From Sulfuritalea sp. (GTDB taxonomy: Bacteria; Pseudomonadota; Gammaproteobacteria; Burkholderiales; Rhodocyclaceae): a stretch of DNA of 64,000 nucleotides. A program made the translations under genes and the position numbers. Under the pieces are notes generated by a model. That model was not told where the DNA came from. It saw only the letters and a program-made list of their open reading frames with translations, and made no database searches. Shown piece after piece: positions 36,299 to 47,248 of this stretch (position 1 is the first letter of the stretch; each line of letters begins with the position of its first letter). The stretch lies in assembly GCF_017302275.1 (NCBI RefSeq), contig NZ_JAFLDR010000004.1, positions 1-64,000 on the forward strand. The letters run 5' to 3'.

Positions 36299-36763
36299 TC
36301 AGCGGTGTTCGGGAAAGACCTTTTGCAGCAGCGCGATGAAGGTTTCGCGCTCGGCCGCGCTGAAGTTCTGCAACAGGCGTTTTTCGTGCGCACTGACCTG
36401 GCGTTTCAGCTTGCGCAGCAGCGCGGTGCCGGCCTCGGTCAAGCGGATGGCGTTGGAGCGCCGGTCATGCACCGAGGCACGACGTTCGACCAGGCCGCGC
36501 CGTTCCAGGTTGTCGATCACGGTGACCACCGTCGAGCGGTCGAGCTGGGTGGCGCGGGCCAGTTCGCTCTGCTTGAGGTCGGGGTTGGCCTCGATGATGA
36601 CCAGCACGCCGAACAACCCGGGCGTGACGTCCTCGCCGCCGAGGCCCTGCGAAAAATCGCGGAACAGGGCGATCTGGGCCATGCGCAACTGGAAGCCGAC
36701 CAGTCCGGGCAGCATGCCCAGGTCGATGGTGGATTTTTTGCGGGAATCGGAGTTGGCAGGCAT
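36299..36763 (-). CDS. MarR-family transcriptional regulator
   Basis: This 154-aa winged-helix protein has the recognition region LKQSELARATQLDRSTVVTV and the wing motif ERRASVHDRRSNAIRLTEAG, both diagnostic of MarR. Such regulators often sense aromatic acids or their CoA esters. I place the start at ATG 36763; 44 more in-frame residues upstream look non-homologous. It is encoded just upstream of the AOR and probably controls it and, through the shared element, the kor-hcr operon. Confidence 0.88.
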   Translation of the reverse strand: MPANSDSRKKSTIDLGMLPGLVGFQLRMAQIALFRDFSQGLGGEDVTPGLFGVLVIIEANPDLKQSELARATQLDRSTVVTVIDNLERRGLVERRASVHDRRSNAIRLTEAGTALLRKLKRQVSAHEKRLLQNFSAAERETFIALLQKVFPEHR

Positions 36764-37155
36764 GGCTGGACCGGGCGGGTTGGTGGACAGGGCGAGCAAA
36801 GCACTCGCAGGCGGATTATCGCCGCGCCAAATACCCTGCGTCAAATAATGGGATTTCCACCAAAGCGGTGCGGGGGTGTCATGCACAGGGATCAAGCCAG
36901 CAGGGAGGCCTTGAACGCCGTGTCGCCGGCGCCGACTTTTGGTCTTGAAGCAATTCGGTCCGCCTCCGAAGTTTCAATAGCGCCATCACACCGACGACCG
37001 CTGGTGTTGAGGGAGCAAGCCGAGCTGGATTCCGGCCCCGGATCGAGGTCCGGGGTGACGTTCTTATCCCGGAACAGCCTCCTGCCCCGGACTTGATCCG
37101 GCGACGAGGTTGTACCGGGCGGGCCGAAGTCCGCCCTCCAAAGGGCGATGCCTGG
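36764..37155. other. Intergenic stretch with repeats between MarR and CoA ligase genes
   Basis: No gene is seen. Positions 36916-36940 hold a short-form dispersed repeat (minus strand AAAAGTCGGCGCCGGCGACA, CGGCG). Two palindromes of the common CCCCGGA...TCCGGGG class lie at 37036-37055 and 37087-37101. They may end transcription of the hcr-ligase operon, whose last gene stops at 37156. Confidence 0.6.
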
Positions 37156-38457
37156 CTAATCGAGCTTCACATGAAAGCGCTTGGCCTTCATCTCGAATCG
37201 CGGCAGCATGTTGCGCGCGACGTGGTGCACGCGCGGGCGGAAGGCCAGCATGGAGTCGAGCTTGACGGCGATTTCATGCACCACCTCCGGGTCGGCCCCT
37301 TCGCAGAGTTCGACCTCGATGTCCATCTCGTCCATCTGCTTGACCTTGTTCACCGTGATGCGGAATTCGTCGACTTCGGCAAACTTGCGGATGATGTTCT
37401 CCACGCCGGCCGGGAAGACATTGACGCCGCGCACCGTGACCATGTCGTCGGCGCGGCCGAGGATGCCCCCTTCGAAGCGCAGCGAGGTGCGGCCGCAGTC
37501 GCAGCGTTCGTAATTTGCCTTGACCAGGTCGCCGGTGCGGTAGCGGATCACCGGGAAGCCCCAACGCCCGAGGTTGGTGATCACCAGTTCGCCGCGCTCG
37601 CCCGGTGCCACGGCTTCGCCGGTCACGGGATTGATCACCTCGGCGATGTATTCGCTTTCGATCAGGTGCGTGCCGCCGGGCTGGACCTGGCATTCGAAGG
37701 AATGTGCGCCGACTTCCGAGGCGCCGGCGTGGTCGAAGCACTTGGCGGTCCAGGCGGTCTGGATGCGCTGCTTGGTCGCCGGTATGTTGGCGCCCGGTTC
37801 GCCGGCATGCACCGTGGCCTTCATCGGGATCGTGCTGATGTCGAAGCCGATTTCGTGGGCCACCTCGGCCAGGCGGAGGGCATAGGTCGGCGTGCAGCAC
37901 AGCACCGTGGCGCCCGTTTCGCGCATCAGTTCGAGACGCTGCTGCGAGTCGCGCCCGCCGCCGGGAATCATGGTTGCGCCGATCTTGCGCGCGCCTTCGA
38001 CGGCGGCCCAGAAGCCGATGAAGGGGCCGAAGGCGAAGGCCATGAACAGGCGGTCGGAGGCGGTGACGCCGGCGCCGGCCAGCACGTGGCCCCAGCAGCG
38101 GCCCCACCAGTCCCAGGATTCGTTGGTGTCCATCACCTTGAGTGGCACGCCGGTGGTGCCCGAGGTCTGGTGCAGGCGCACGTAGGCTTCCACCGGATAG
38201 GTCAGGTTGCTGCCGAAGGGGCCGTTCGCGGCCTGGTCGTCCATCAGCTCGCCCTTCTTGGTGAAGGGCAGTTTCGCCAGGTCGTCCATGCTGCGGATGT
38301 CCGCCGGCGACACGCCGGCCGCTTTCCATTTGGCGGTGTAGAAGCCGTTGCGGCCCCACAGTTCGGCCATCATCGCCTGCAGCTTGCCCAGTTGCAGCGC
38401 CGCCAGTTGCTGGCGCGGCAGGGTTTCGGTCGCTTCGTCGAAATAGCTCACGTGCAT
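37156..38457 (-). CDS. PaaK-type aryl-CoA ligase, candidate 4-hydroxybenzoate-CoA ligase
   Basis: This 433-aa phenylacetate-CoA ligase-family enzyme has the P-loop LHQTSGTTGVPLKVMD near residue 95, GASEVGAHSFECQ, the ribose-binding YRTGDLVKANYE and the Cys-containing CDCGRT segment typical of PaaK. It is the last gene of the kor-fdx-hcr operon, directly after hcrB, which makes 4-hydroxybenzoate the likely substrate: phenol is carboxylated to this acid by the neighbouring operon. Phenylacetate or another aryl acid remains possible. Known 4-hydroxybenzoate ligases of Thauera and Rhodopseudomonas belong to a different subfamily. Confidence 0.82.
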   Translation of the reverse strand: MHVSYFDEATETLPRQQLAALQLGKLQAMMAELWGRNGFYTAKWKAAGVSPADIRSMDDLAKLPFTKKGELMDDQAANGPFGSNLTYPVEAYVRLHQTSGTTGVPLKVMDTNESWDWWGRCWGHVLAGAGVTASDRLFMAFAFGPFIGFWAAVEGARKIGATMIPGGGRDSQQRLELMRETGATVLCCTPTYALRLAEVAHEIGFDISTIPMKATVHAGEPGANIPATKQRIQTAWTAKCFDHAGASEVGAHSFECQVQPGGTHLIESEYIAEVINPVTGEAVAPGERGELVITNLGRWGFPVIRYRTGDLVKANYERCDCGRTSLRFEGGILGRADDMVTVRGVNVFPAGVENIIRKFAEVDEFRITVNKVKQMDEMDIEVELCEGADPEVVHEIAVKLDSMLAFRPRVHHVARNMLPRFEMKAKRFHVKLD

Positions 38458-38506
38458 TTCTCCTCGTTCATTTCAAGCGCCCGGGCATCGAGGCCCAGGT
38501 CGGCCA

Positions 38507-39484
38507 TCAGGCAGCGGAATTCCACAGTCGTTCGGTCAGGCGGCGGGCCAGCACCGGCGCCACGCCGCGGCGATAGAGCATGTCCACCACGGTGGTGCGC
38601 ATGGCGCCGGCGGCGATCTCGGTCTGCCCGGTGATTACGGCCAGCGCCGCGGCATCGAGCGGTTTGCCTTTGAGTTCGGCCAGGCCGTCGACCGCCAGCG
38701 GCCGCGAGGCGACGCCGGTACAGGCGATGCGCAGGTCTTCGATGGCGTTGCCCTTGCGCTTCAGCGCCACGGCGACGCCGGCCAGCGGGAAGTCGATGGC
38801 GCCGCGCACGCGCACTTTCTCGTAGGCGCTGGCCCAGCCCTCGTGCAGCGGAACATGCACCCCGACCAGCAGCTCGTCGGGCGCCAGGGTGAGCCAGGCC
38901 ATGCCGTCGTCGCGATAAAAGTCGGCGATGGCGACACGGCGGCTGCCCTTCGGCCCGAGGATTTCGAGCTCGGCGGCGAGCACGATCAGGGCCGGCGCCA
39001 CGTCGCCGCTGAAGGCGGCGTAGCAGCGCTTGGATTTCTTGGCAACGCGGCAGCCTTCGCCCTTCAGTTTCATGCAGTAGTCGTTGCTCTCGCGCCAGAA
39101 TTCGCTCTGGTTGTAATAGACGCAGCGCGTGTCGAGGCAGAGGTTGCCGCCCAGCGTCGCCGCCGCGCGGTGCGTCGGGCCGGCCACCGCTTCGGCGGCC
39201 TCGGCCAGCGCGGTGTAGCGGGCGCGGATCGTCGCGTCGCCGGCGATGGCCGCCAGCGTGGTGCCGGCGCCGATGCGCAGGGCATCGCCGCCGGATTCTA
39301 TGTGCGCCAGTTCGGCGATGCCGCCGAGGTCGATGACGACGCCTGGTTCCGCCAGGCCGCGGCGGATGTTGGGCAGCAGGTCGGTGCCGCCGGCGATGTA
39401 GCGGCTGGCGGCGTTGGCCGCGCGCATGGCGACGGCATCGGCGGCGGTGGTCGGCCGCAGCAACTGGAAATCGGGCATGCTCAT
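38507..39484 (-). CDS. hcrB: 4-hydroxybenzoyl-CoA reductase beta subunit (FAD, [4Fe-4S])
   Basis: This 325-aa FAD subunit of the xanthine oxidase family has [10 protein letters not shown] near residue 30 and [12 protein letters not shown] near residue 115. Between the FAD motifs it carries the cysteine loop unique to HcrB: Cys121, 137, 145 and 154, one residue off the cluster ligands described for the Thauera enzyme. The extra [4Fe-4S] cluster lets ferredoxin electrons be driven inward, so the enzyme reductively removes the phenolic hydroxyl to give benzoyl-CoA. It overlaps the hcrA stop by 4 bases. Confidence 0.95.
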   Translation of the reverse strand: MSMPDFQLLRPTTAADAVAMRAANAASRYIAGGTDLLPNIRRGLAEPGVVIDLGGIAELAHIESGGDALRIGAGTTLAAIAGDATIRARYTALAEAAEAVAGPTHRAAATLGGNLCLDTRCVYYNQSEFWRESNDYCMKLKGEGCRVAKKSKRCYAAFSGDVAPALIVLAAELEILGPKGSRRVAIADFYRDDGMAWLTLAPDELLVGVHVPLHEGWASAYEKVRVRGAIDFPLAGVAVALKRKGNAIEDLRIACTGVASRPLAVDGLAELKGKPLDAAALAVITGQTEIAAGAMRTTVVDMLYRRGVAPVLARRLTERLWNSAA

Positions 39485-41844
39485 AGTGCTTGCTCCTCGT
39501 TGGCGGCGGCGTTGCGGGCCTCCTGCATGGCGGCGAACACGCGCGGCGGTGATATCGGCAGTGCCCTCACGCGCAGGCCGGTGGCATCTTCGACCGCGGC
39601 GGCGACCGCCGACATGATCCCGGACAGCGGGCCTTCGCTGGCTTCCTTGGCGCCGAAGGGGCCGTTGGGGTCCATGCTTTCGACAATATGCACCTCGATG
39701 TCGGGCGATTCGACGATGGTCGGCACGCGGTAGTCGAGCATGTTGGGCACCATGTGGCGCCCGTTTTCGTAGATGGTTTCCTCGCACAGGGTCTGCCCCA
39801 GGCCCATCCAGACGGCGCCTTGCACCTGGCCTTCGACCGCCATCGGGTTGATCGCGCGACCGCAGTCGATGGCGGCCCAGATCTTGTCCACGGTGACGAT
39901 GCCGAGGTCCATGTCGACGCTGACCTCGGCCGCCTGGGCGACGTAGGAGAATCCCATCGAGGAGCCGACGGCGCCGCCGCGCTGCTTGCCGCCCTGGAAT
40001 TCAGGCGGGCAGGTGAAGGTGCCCTTGACGTTGAGCGTGCCGGTGCCGACCAGGGCTTCTTCGGCGATGTCGGCGAAGGGGATGTGCCGGTCGGGATCGC
40101 TGGCGACGGCAGCGGCTTCGCCGTACCAGACCACTTCGGATTCCTCGACCTTGAGCCGGCGGGCAGCGGCGGTGACCAGCAGGCGCTTGAGGTTCTCGGC
40201 GGCATCCAGTGCGGCATTGCCGACCATGTAGGTGACGCGCGAGGAATAGGATCCGTTGTCCTTCGGCGTTACGGCCGAATCATTGGCGACGACGCGGATG
40301 CGGTGGTAGTCGATGCCGAGCACTTCGGCCACGATCTGGGTGACGACGGTGGACGAACCCTGGCCGATGTCCGAGGCGCCGGTGAGGATGGTCACCGCGG
40401 CGTCGAAGTCGAGCTTGAGCACGATCACCGCGTGGGGTTCGCCCGACCAGTGCACCGGCTTGGCCGAGCCGCTGACGAAATGCGAGCAGGCCATGCCCAG
40501 TCCCTTGCGGATGTTGCCGCTGCCGCCCAGCTTGCCCTTGCGCGCGGCCCAGCCGCTGACATCCTCGACCCAGTCGATGCATTCGCCGAGGCCGTAGGAG
40601 GTGACGCGCAGGCCGTTGATGGTCTCGGTCGGCGCCTTGAGCAGGTTGCGGCGGCGCGCGGCGATCTGGTCGAGGCCGAGTTCGGTGGCCATCGAATCGA
40701 GCAGGGATTCGAAGGCGAAGCGGATGTTCACCGTGCCGTGGCCGCGCATGGCGCCGCAGGCCGGCGTGTTGGTGTAGACCCGGTAGCCGTCGTACTTGAC
40801 CGCCGGAATGTCGTAGAGCCCGTTGATCAGCGCACCGGCGTAGAGGATGGTGACCAGGCCGTAGCCGCCGTAGGCGCCGCCGCGCTGTACGACCTCGGCC
40901 TGGCAGGCGGTGATGCTGCCGTCGCGCTTGAGGCCGAGCTTGATCCGCATCTGGCTTTCGGGGCGGCCGCGATGGGCGAGGAAGCTTTCCTCGCGCGTCT
41001 GCGCCAGGCGCACCGTGCCGCGCGCGGCGCGGGCCAGCATGCCGCAGATAACCTCGAAGTTGAGGCATTCGGTGCGATGGCCGAAGCCGCCGCCGCTGAA
41101 AGGCTTGATGACGCGGATATGGGCCGCTTCCATTTTCATGCAGCGCGCCAGCGTCAGATGAACGTAGTAGGGCACCTGGGTCACCGACCACAGCGTCAGG
41201 TGGCCGCGCTCGGTATCCCAGGCGGCGAGCGCCGCATTGGGCTCCATCATGGCGTGGTGCACTTCGGCGCATTCGTAGGTTTCCTCGCGCACGAGGTCGG
41301 CGGCGGCAAAACCGGCGGCGACGTCGCCGAACTCGTTATGCACTTCGCGTTCGATGTTGCCCTGCTTCTTTTCGTGCAGCAGCACGGCGTCGGCCTGGCG
41401 CGCGTCGGCCGCCTTGAAGTAGGCCGGCAGCTCGCGCACCTTCAGGCGGATGCGGGAAATCGCCAGGCGCGCCGTGGCTTCATCGACCGCGGCGACGGCG
41501 GCGATCGGATCGCCGATGTAACGCACCTTGTCGCGCGCCAGCGGAAATTCGTTCTGCGCGATGGGGATCACGCCGTAGGGCATGTCGCACTCGTCGCCGG
41601 TGATTACGGCGCGCACGCCGGGCAGCGCCAGCGCCTCCGAGATGTCGACTTCCAGCAGTTCGGCGTGGGCATAGGGGCTGCGCAGCAGCAGGCCGACCAG
41701 GGCGTTGTCGGCCGGCAGGTCGGCGGTGTAGCGGGCGGTGCCGGTGACCTTCTCGACGCCATCGACCAGCGGCCGGCGGGCGCCGACGCCGTGCGGCGCG
41801 GAGGCGTTGGCGATCTCCTTGACCTGGGTTTCCGGCGCGTTCAT
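39481..41844 (-). CDS. hcrA: 4-hydroxybenzoyl-CoA reductase alpha subunit (molybdenum)
   Basis: This 787-aa molybdopterin subunit has [14 protein letters not shown] near residue 260, the Mo loop [26 protein letters not shown] and the C-terminal [12 protein letters not shown] segment. In Thauera HcrA this last segment replaces the GVGE motif of hydroxylating enzymes, matching a reductase. With HcrB and HcrC it dehydroxylates 4-hydroxybenzoyl-CoA. The ATG at 41844 is chosen; it overlaps the hcrC stop. Confidence 0.95.
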   Translation of the reverse strand: MNAPETQVKEIANASAPHGVGARRPLVDGVEKVTGTARYTADLPADNALVGLLLRSPYAHAELLEVDISEALALPGVRAVITGDECDMPYGVIPIAQNEFPLARDKVRYIGDPIAAVAAVDEATARLAISRIRLKVRELPAYFKAADARQADAVLLHEKKQGNIEREVHNEFGDVAAGFAAADLVREETYECAEVHHAMMEPNAALAAWDTERGHLTLWSVTQVPYYVHLTLARCMKMEAAHIRVIKPFSGGGFGHRTECLNFEVICGMLARAARGTVRLAQTREESFLAHRGRPESQMRIKLGLKRDGSITACQAEVVQRGGAYGGYGLVTILYAGALINGLYDIPAVKYDGYRVYTNTPACGAMRGHGTVNIRFAFESLLDSMATELGLDQIAARRRNLLKAPTETINGLRVTSYGLGECIDWVEDVSGWAARKGKLGGSGNIRKGLGMACSHFVSGSAKPVHWSGEPHAVIVLKLDFDAAVTILTGASDIGQGSSTVVTQIVAEVLGIDYHRIRVVANDSAVTPKDNGSYSSRVTYMVGNAALDAAENLKRLLVTAAARRLKVEESEVVWYGEAAAVASDPDRHIPFADIAEEALVGTGTLNVKGTFTCPPEFQGGKQRGGAVGSSMGFSYVAQAAEVSVDMDLGIVTVDKIWAAIDCGRAINPMAVEGQVQGAVWMGLGQTLCEETIYENGRHMVPNMLDYRVPTIVESPDIEVHIVESMDPNGPFGAKEASEGPLSGIMSAVAAAVEDATGLRVRALPISPPRVFAAMQEARNAAANEEQAL

Positions 41845-42308
41845 GCCGAGGCTCCGGCGGCGGCTTCGACCGATTCGATGATCTTGACATAGCCGGTGCA
41901 GCGGCAGAGGTTGCCGGCCAGGGCACCGCAGATCTCGTCGCGCCCGGGATGCGGATTCTTGCGCAGCAGGCCTTCGGCGGCCATGATCATGCCCGGCGTG
42001 CAGAAGCCGCACTGGGTGCCGAGCTTTTCGTGGAAGGCGCGCTGCAGGGGAGAAATGTTGCCCTCGGTGGCGAGGCCCTCGACGGTTTCGACGCGGCGTC
42101 CGGCGAGGCTGTGCGCCAGCGTGCTGCAGGCCAGGCGCGGCTCGTTGTCGACCAGCACGGTGCAGGCGCCGCACTCGCCGCCGTCGCAGCCCTGCTTGGT
42201 GCCGGTGAGGCCCAGCCCCTCGCGCAGGTAGTCGAGCAGCAGCGCGTTTTCGGCGACGGCTTCCTCGCGCCAGCGCCCGTTGATCCAGAGACCCAGTATC
42301 CGCTTCAT
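41841..42308 (-). CDS. hcrC: 4-hydroxybenzoyl-CoA reductase gamma subunit (2x[2Fe-2S])
   Basis: This 155-aa protein has the plant-type motif [14 protein letters not shown] and the second-domain motifs [10 protein letters not shown] and [10 protein letters not shown], eight cysteines for two [2Fe-2S] clusters. Gene order hcrC-hcrA-hcrB is the same as in Thauera aromatica. The start at 42308 is the family start; an upstream extension is unrelated sequence. Confidence 0.95.
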   Translation of the reverse strand: MKRILGLWINGRWREEAVAENALLLDYLREGLGLTGTKQGCDGGECGACTVLVDNEPRLACSTLAHSLAGRRVETVEGLATEGNISPLQRAFHEKLGTQCGFCTPGMIMAAEGLLRKNPHPGRDEICGALAGNLCRCTGYVKIIESVEAAAGASA

Positions 42309-42361
42309 GCTTCCTCCTCCATTTTTTCTGACTGGTCCGCCTTGGCGGCGGTTGCCGCGGC

Positions 42362-43180
<819 letters not shown>

Positions 43181-43184
<4 letters not shown>

Positions 43185-44023
43185 AGCGCGAACCTCGCTT
43201 CGAGCTCGGCAATCGAGCCGTCGCTGTTTTCATGCTCGGGGCGGAAGGGGGGACGGCTGCCTTTGAAGAGCACTTTTCCGACGTTGAAGCCATCGTCGGT
43301 CATCAGGCGGCGCGCGGCGCGCGCGGCGTCATCCGTGTAATCCACCACCGCCATGCGCACGATGTCGCGCCATTCGGCCTGTTCTGGGCGGAATGTGACG
43401 CAGGGGCTGAGCACCTGCACCAGGGAAAAGCCCGGATGCTGGATCGCCTCGACAATGATCTTGGCCATGTTGATTGGGTCGCTGGCCGAGACGCGGGCGA
43501 TGAAGTTGGCGCCGGACGCCAGCCCTACCACCAGCGGCTGGAAGGGGTTGATGCCGGTGCCCTCGGGAGTCAGCTTGCTGCCTTCCCAGTCGGGCGAGGT
43601 GGTCGGCGAGGCCTGACCCTTGGTCATGCCATAGACCTGGTTGTCCATGACGATGTAGGTCAGGTCGACGTTGCGCCGGCAGGCGTGGAGGAAATGATTG
43701 CCGCCGATCGAGAAACCGTCGCCGTCGCCGCCGGTGACGAGTACCGTGAGGTCGGGGCGGGCGAGCTTCAAGCCGGTGGCGACCGGCAGGGCGCGGCCGT
43801 GCACGCCGTGGAAGCCATACACGCTTGTGTAGGCGGGAATCCGCGAGGAGCAGCCGATGCCGGAGACGACCGCGACTTCTTCCGGTGGCAGCGACAGTTC
43901 CGCCAGGGCGCGGGTGATCGAGTTGAGCACGGTATAGTCGCCGCAGCCCGGACACCAGATTGGCTTGAGCTCGGACTTGTAGTCCTTGGCTTTGTAGGTC
44001 TTCTTCTGCGCGCAGCTTTCCAT
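43181..44023 (-). CDS. korB: 2-oxoglutarate:ferredoxin oxidoreductase beta subunit
   Basis: This 280-aa TPP-binding subunit has the cluster/TPP motif WCPGCGDYTVLN near residue 20, GIGCSSRIP, and the TPP-Mg motif GGDGDGFSIGGNHF near residue 105. With KorA it oxidises 2-oxoglutarate (or another 2-oxoacid) to the CoA ester while reducing ferredoxin. The exact 2-oxoacid is inferred from similarity of layout to Thauera. Overlaps the korA stop by one base. Confidence 0.9.
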
Positions 44024-45795
44024 CAGGCGCTCCCGGAGGTGAGTTGGTTAAGTTGGTCGAGGATCTGCCGCGGGCCGAAGGGTAGCGGGCCGCCCTGGTG
44101 CAGCGACACCGTTTGCGCCGGCAGGTCATAGAAGGCGCGCAGCATGCGGTAGAACTGGCCGCTGTGCGACTGCTCGACCACCACCGCGCGTTTTATGCCG
44201 CGCAATGCTTCCGCCATTTTTTCCGGCTGCACCGGGGCGATCAGGCGCAGCGAGATCAGGCGCGCCTTGCCGCCGGCGTCCGCATGACGCTGCAGGGCCT
44301 CGCGCGCCGGCCCGGTGGCGGAACCCCAGGTGATGATCGCCGTGTCCCCCAAGGGGACTTCCTGCGGGGCGTCGCCAGCGACAGTTCCAAAATCTTCGAT
44401 GTCGGCCCAGTGGTCGCCGTAGTTGTACTGGCTGATCTTGCGGCTGCGCTTGTCCATCTGCGCCTGATGGTCCGAGGCCTGCGAGGAGGGCGTGCCGAAT
44501 TCGTTGTGTTCCAGGCCGTCGGCGGTATGGGTGAGGCCCGGCGTGCCGGGGATCGCCATTGGCGAGACGCCGGAGCCGGTCATTGCGTAGCGCTTGTAGC
44601 GTTCGCCTTCGACGGCGGCAGGCGCGGTCAGTCTCTGGCCGATGAAGGCCAGCTCGGCGGGCCTGGGCAGGATGGCGCGGGCCTGGCCCATGGCCTGGTC
44701 GGTGAGGACGATGGTCGGCACCTGCATGGCTTCCGCCAGATGCACCGCCCATTGCGTGGTGAACAGGCAGTCGGACACCGAGTTGGCGGCGACCACGACA
44801 TGCGGCGCATCGCCGTGCAGGCCATACACGGCGATGTTGAGGTCGCTCTGTTCCGATTTGGTGGCGATGCCGGTCGAGGGACCGACGCGCATCACGTCGA
44901 CCACCACCAGCGGCACCTCGGCGGCGACGGCGAGGCCCAGCGATTCGATCATCAGCGACAGGCCGGGGCCGGAGGTGGCGGTCATCGCCGGCACGCCGCC
45001 GTAGGAGGCGCCGATGATCTGGTTGATCGAGGCCAGTTCGTCCTCTGCCTGCACCAGCATGCCGCCGACCTTGGCCAGCGAGGGCGCCAGCCATTCGAGG
45101 ACTTCAGTGGCGGGCGTGATCGGGTAGGCGGCGACAAAGCGCACGCCGCCACGGATCACGCCGAGGCCGGTGGCTTCATTGCCGGTGATGCTCCACCGGG
45201 GTGTGCGTTCGGCGGTTACGGCCGGCAGGCGTGGTATGGCGGGCAGGGTGGTGGCGGCATCGATGCCGGCGAAGAAAGCGGCCATGCTGGCTTCGATCGC
45301 TGCCGCACCTTTCTTCTTCAGTGCGCGTTCGACCGCGATGCGCATGGCGGCGGGCGGCAGACCGATCAGCGCCGCTATGGCGCCTAGGGCGACCATGTTG
45401 GGGCGGCCATTCTCGATCTTTTCGGCCAGCGCGATCATCGGCAGCGCGGCCTGCCGCGGCTTGCCGGAGAGCAGGGCAGCGGGGGCGTCGCCGTGTGCCG
45501 GATCGCCGACGATCAGGCTGTCTGCGACCAGCGGAATTTCGGCGGAGAAGCGGCTGATGTTTTCCCAGTCGATCGCCATCAGCAGGTGGAAGCTGTCGTC
45601 GTGGGACATGACAGGCTCGGTGGCGAAGCGCAGCATGGAGGCCGCCTCGCCGCCACGGATCTGCGGCCCCGAGGAACGGCTCATCAATGCATACCAGCCG
45701 GCCTGGGCGGCGGCTTCCAGCAGCAGGGATCCTGCGGTCACCACTCCCGCGCCGCCGCTGCCGGCTATTACCAGCGAGACACTCTTGACTGTCAC
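44023..45795 (-). CDS. korA: 2-oxoglutarate:ferredoxin oxidoreductase alpha subunit (gamma-alpha fusion)
   Basis: This 590-aa protein has an N-terminal gamma-type domain (VIAGSGGAGVVTAGSLLLEA and SRSSGPQIRGGEAASM) fused to the alpha domain starting near residue 205, with AAYPITPATEVLEWL and SGPGLSLMIESLGLA. A GTG start at 45795 follows a strong GGGAGGA. Residues encoded at 44347-44381 (VAGDAPQEVPLGD) come from a rearranged copy of the dispersed repeat. It is the first gene of the operon and lies about 90 bases after a predicted sigma-70 transcription start. Confidence 0.9.
   Translation of the reverse strand: MTVKSVSLVIAGSGGAGVVTAGSLLLEAAAQAGWYALMSRSSGPQIRGGEAASMLRFATEPVMSHDDSFHLLMAIDWENISRFSAEIPLVADSLIVGDPAHGDAPAALLSGKPRQAALPMIALAEKIENGRPNMVALGAIAALIGLPPAAMRIAVERALKKKGAAAIEASMAAFFAGIDAATTLPAIPRLPAVTAERTPRWSITGNEATGLGVIRGGVRFVAAYPITPATEVLEWLAPSLAKVGGMLVQAEDELASINQIIGASYGGVPAMTATSGPGLSLMIESLGLAVAAEVPLVVVDVMRVGPSTGIATKSEQSDLNIAVYGLHGDAPHVVVAANSVSDCLFTTQWAVHLAEAMQVPTIVLTDQAMGQARAILPRPAELAFIGQRLTAPAAVEGERYKRYAMTGSGVSPMAIPGTPGLTHTADGLEHNEFGTPSSQASDHQAQMDKRSRKISQYNYGDHWADIEDFGTVAGDAPQEVPLGDTAIITWGSATGPAREALQRHADAGGKARLISLRLIAPVQPEKMAEALRGIKRAVVVEQSHSGQFYRMLRAFYDLPAQTVSLHQGGPLPFGPRQILDQLNQLTSGSA
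44347..44381 (+). repeat. Rearranged dispersed-repeat segment within korA
   Basis: CCCCAAGGGGACTTCCTGCG corresponds to the 24-bp block of the long form, but the neighbouring TCGCCAGCGAC is inverted relative to its usual orientation. The segment is read in frame in korA. The match is partial, so common origin is likely but not certain. Confidence 0.5.
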
Positions 45796-45893
45796 GAGCT
45801 TCCTCCCTCTACGTTGTTGCGCCGCGCTTGCGGGCGGCGACTGGATGATTCAACCCTGAAATATGCAGAGATAAATAACCTTGTTGATGGCGT

Positions 45894-45947
45894 AGGATAA
45901 ACGCGAAAACGGTGGAAGTCAAATGATTTGTAGTCCATCATAAAATG
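45894..45947 (-). promoter_or_regulatory. kor-hcr operon promoter with upstream operator
   Basis: On the minus strand -35 TTGACT (45922-45917) and -10 TATCCT (45899-45894) are separated by exactly 17 bases, predicting a start near 45887. The element ATGATTTGTAGTCCATCATA plus AAATG (45923-45947) abuts the -35 box. Its twin lies at 36215-36238 in front of the AOR gene. The position just upstream of -35 suits an activator such as BadR-like MarR proteins, though repression is possible. Confidence 0.7.
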
Positions 45948-45987
45948 CTGATGCAGATCGGTTTGGGGAACCATTGCCGGCGCTTCA

Positions 45988-46731
45988 TCAGGTCGTTACG
46001 GCAGTGCCGGTTTGCAGGAGTTCGCGATGCCCACCTTCGAGCACCAGGCAGGTCAGCACGCCGCTGCGATAGGCCCCGGTATCGATGCCGATGCGGTTGT
46101 GGCGCAACTCCGGCGCAGCGCTGATGCTGTGTCCATGCACTACCACGGCGCCATGGTCGACTTCGGAATCGAGGAAGGTCTTGCGGATCCACATGCAGTC
46201 GCGGGCGCTCTGCGCTTCCAGCGGCACGCCTGGACGCACGCCGCCATGGACGAAGAAATAGTCACCGGCGCGATGGCTGATCCGCAGTCCGCGAAGGAAA
46301 TCCAGGTGTTCCGCCGGCAGCGCTGCCTCCAGTCCGGCGCGAAGTTCGAGCAACGTGGCATCGTCGCGTGCCAGGCTGTCGGCGATCATCACGCCGTAGG
46401 CAGCCATGGCTTCGATACCGCCGTAGTCGAGCCAGTGGCGCCCGGTGTCGACTTCACCGCCGAGGAAGCGCAGCAGCAGGTCTTCGTGGTTGCCCTTGAG
46501 CGTGATCCGTTCGAAGCCCGGCGGCAGCCACTCGCACACGCGTTCGACCACGCCGCGCGAGTCCGCGCCGCGGCTGATGTAGTCGCCGAGGTACACCACA
46601 ATACGGCGGCTCGCCGCGCGGCGATCGGCATCGTCGGCAATCAACCGCTGCATTTCCTGCAGCAGGTCGAGGCAGCCGTGGAGATCGCCGATGGCATAGA
46701 GCGCCGTGTCCGGCGGCGCCATCGGCTTCAT
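45988..46731 (-). CDS. Calcineurin-like metallophosphatase
   Basis: This 247-aa protein has all PP2A/ApaH-type metal motifs: GDLHGCLDLLQ near residue 12, VYLGDYISRGADS, LKGNHEDLL, and FFVHGG and VVHGHS toward the C-terminus. It should be an active dimetal phosphatase acting on phosphoprotein or a small phosphate ester. It is the last gene of the phenol train, 39 bases after the flavin-protein gene; it may be passive in the pathway or clear phosphorylated side products. Confidence 0.85.
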   Translation of the reverse strand: MKPMAPPDTALYAIGDLHGCLDLLQEMQRLIADDADRRAASRRIVVYLGDYISRGADSRGVVERVCEWLPPGFERITLKGNHEDLLLRFLGGEVDTGRHWLDYGGIEAMAAYGVMIADSLARDDATLLELRAGLEAALPAEHLDFLRGLRISHRAGDYFFVHGGVRPGVPLEAQSARDCMWIRKTFLDSEVDHGAVVVHGHSISAAPELRHNRIGIDTGAYRSGVLTCLVLEGGHRELLQTGTAVTT

Positions 46732-46770
46732 GTCGGGCGTATTGCGCGGAACCGGCGTCGCGGTCGGTTC

Positions 46771-47232
46771 TCAGCCGGCGAAGTCGCGCATTTCGGCATA
46801 GACCGCCAGCTCCATCTTCAGCATTGCCTCACGCTGCTCGGCCGGCCATTCGTACATCAGGGCCGTGGTGCTGACGCCGGTCCAGGACTGGTCCTTGGCG
46901 CCCATCACGTCCATCTCGAAGACGATGATCGCATAGGGGGCCGCGCTGTCGAGGCGCTCCTTGATCTGGCGTGCCTTGCCCTTTACCAGGAAGCTCACGT
47001 CGCCCGGACCGATGACCTGGATCGACGCCTGGCCGCCGCGCTGCAGGTTGGTCAGGGACGAGCCGCCGACATCGACGGCGAAACGCAGCCGCCGGTCGTC
47101 GAGTGCAACCACCCAGGTGTAGGCCGAGGTGGCGTAGCCGTCGGCGCCGCAACTGAGCAGCAGCGCCGGGGCGCCGGGGCGAAGGTAGCCGACGAGTTTC
47201 TGCGGCAGGGTGGGGGTGATGTTGCCTATCAT
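46771..47232 (-). CDS. Pyridoxamine 5'-phosphate oxidase-like flavin-binding protein
   Basis: This 153-aa split-barrel protein starts MIGNITPTLPQKLVGYLRPG and has the FMN-cradle pattern LSCGADGYATSAYTWVVALD and RGGQASIQVIGPGDVSFLVKG. It resembles small FMN or heme-binding split-barrel proteins of unknown role. It is encoded next to a riboflavin kinase homologue, UbiX and UbiD proteins, all concerned with flavin cofactors. Confidence 0.75.
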   Translation of the reverse strand: MIGNITPTLPQKLVGYLRPGAPALLLSCGADGYATSAYTWVVALDDRRLRFAVDVGGSSLTNLQRGGQASIQVIGPGDVSFLVKGKARQIKERLDSAAPYAIIVFEMDVMGAKDQSWTGVSTTALMYEWPAEQREAMLKMELAVYAEMRDFAG

Positions 47233-47248
47233 TTCACTTCTCCTAGAA

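Noticed and set aside
33055-36339. 1094-aa open frame opposite sulfotransferase and AOR
   Set aside because: It spans two convincing minus-strand genes and shows no motif; shadow frame.
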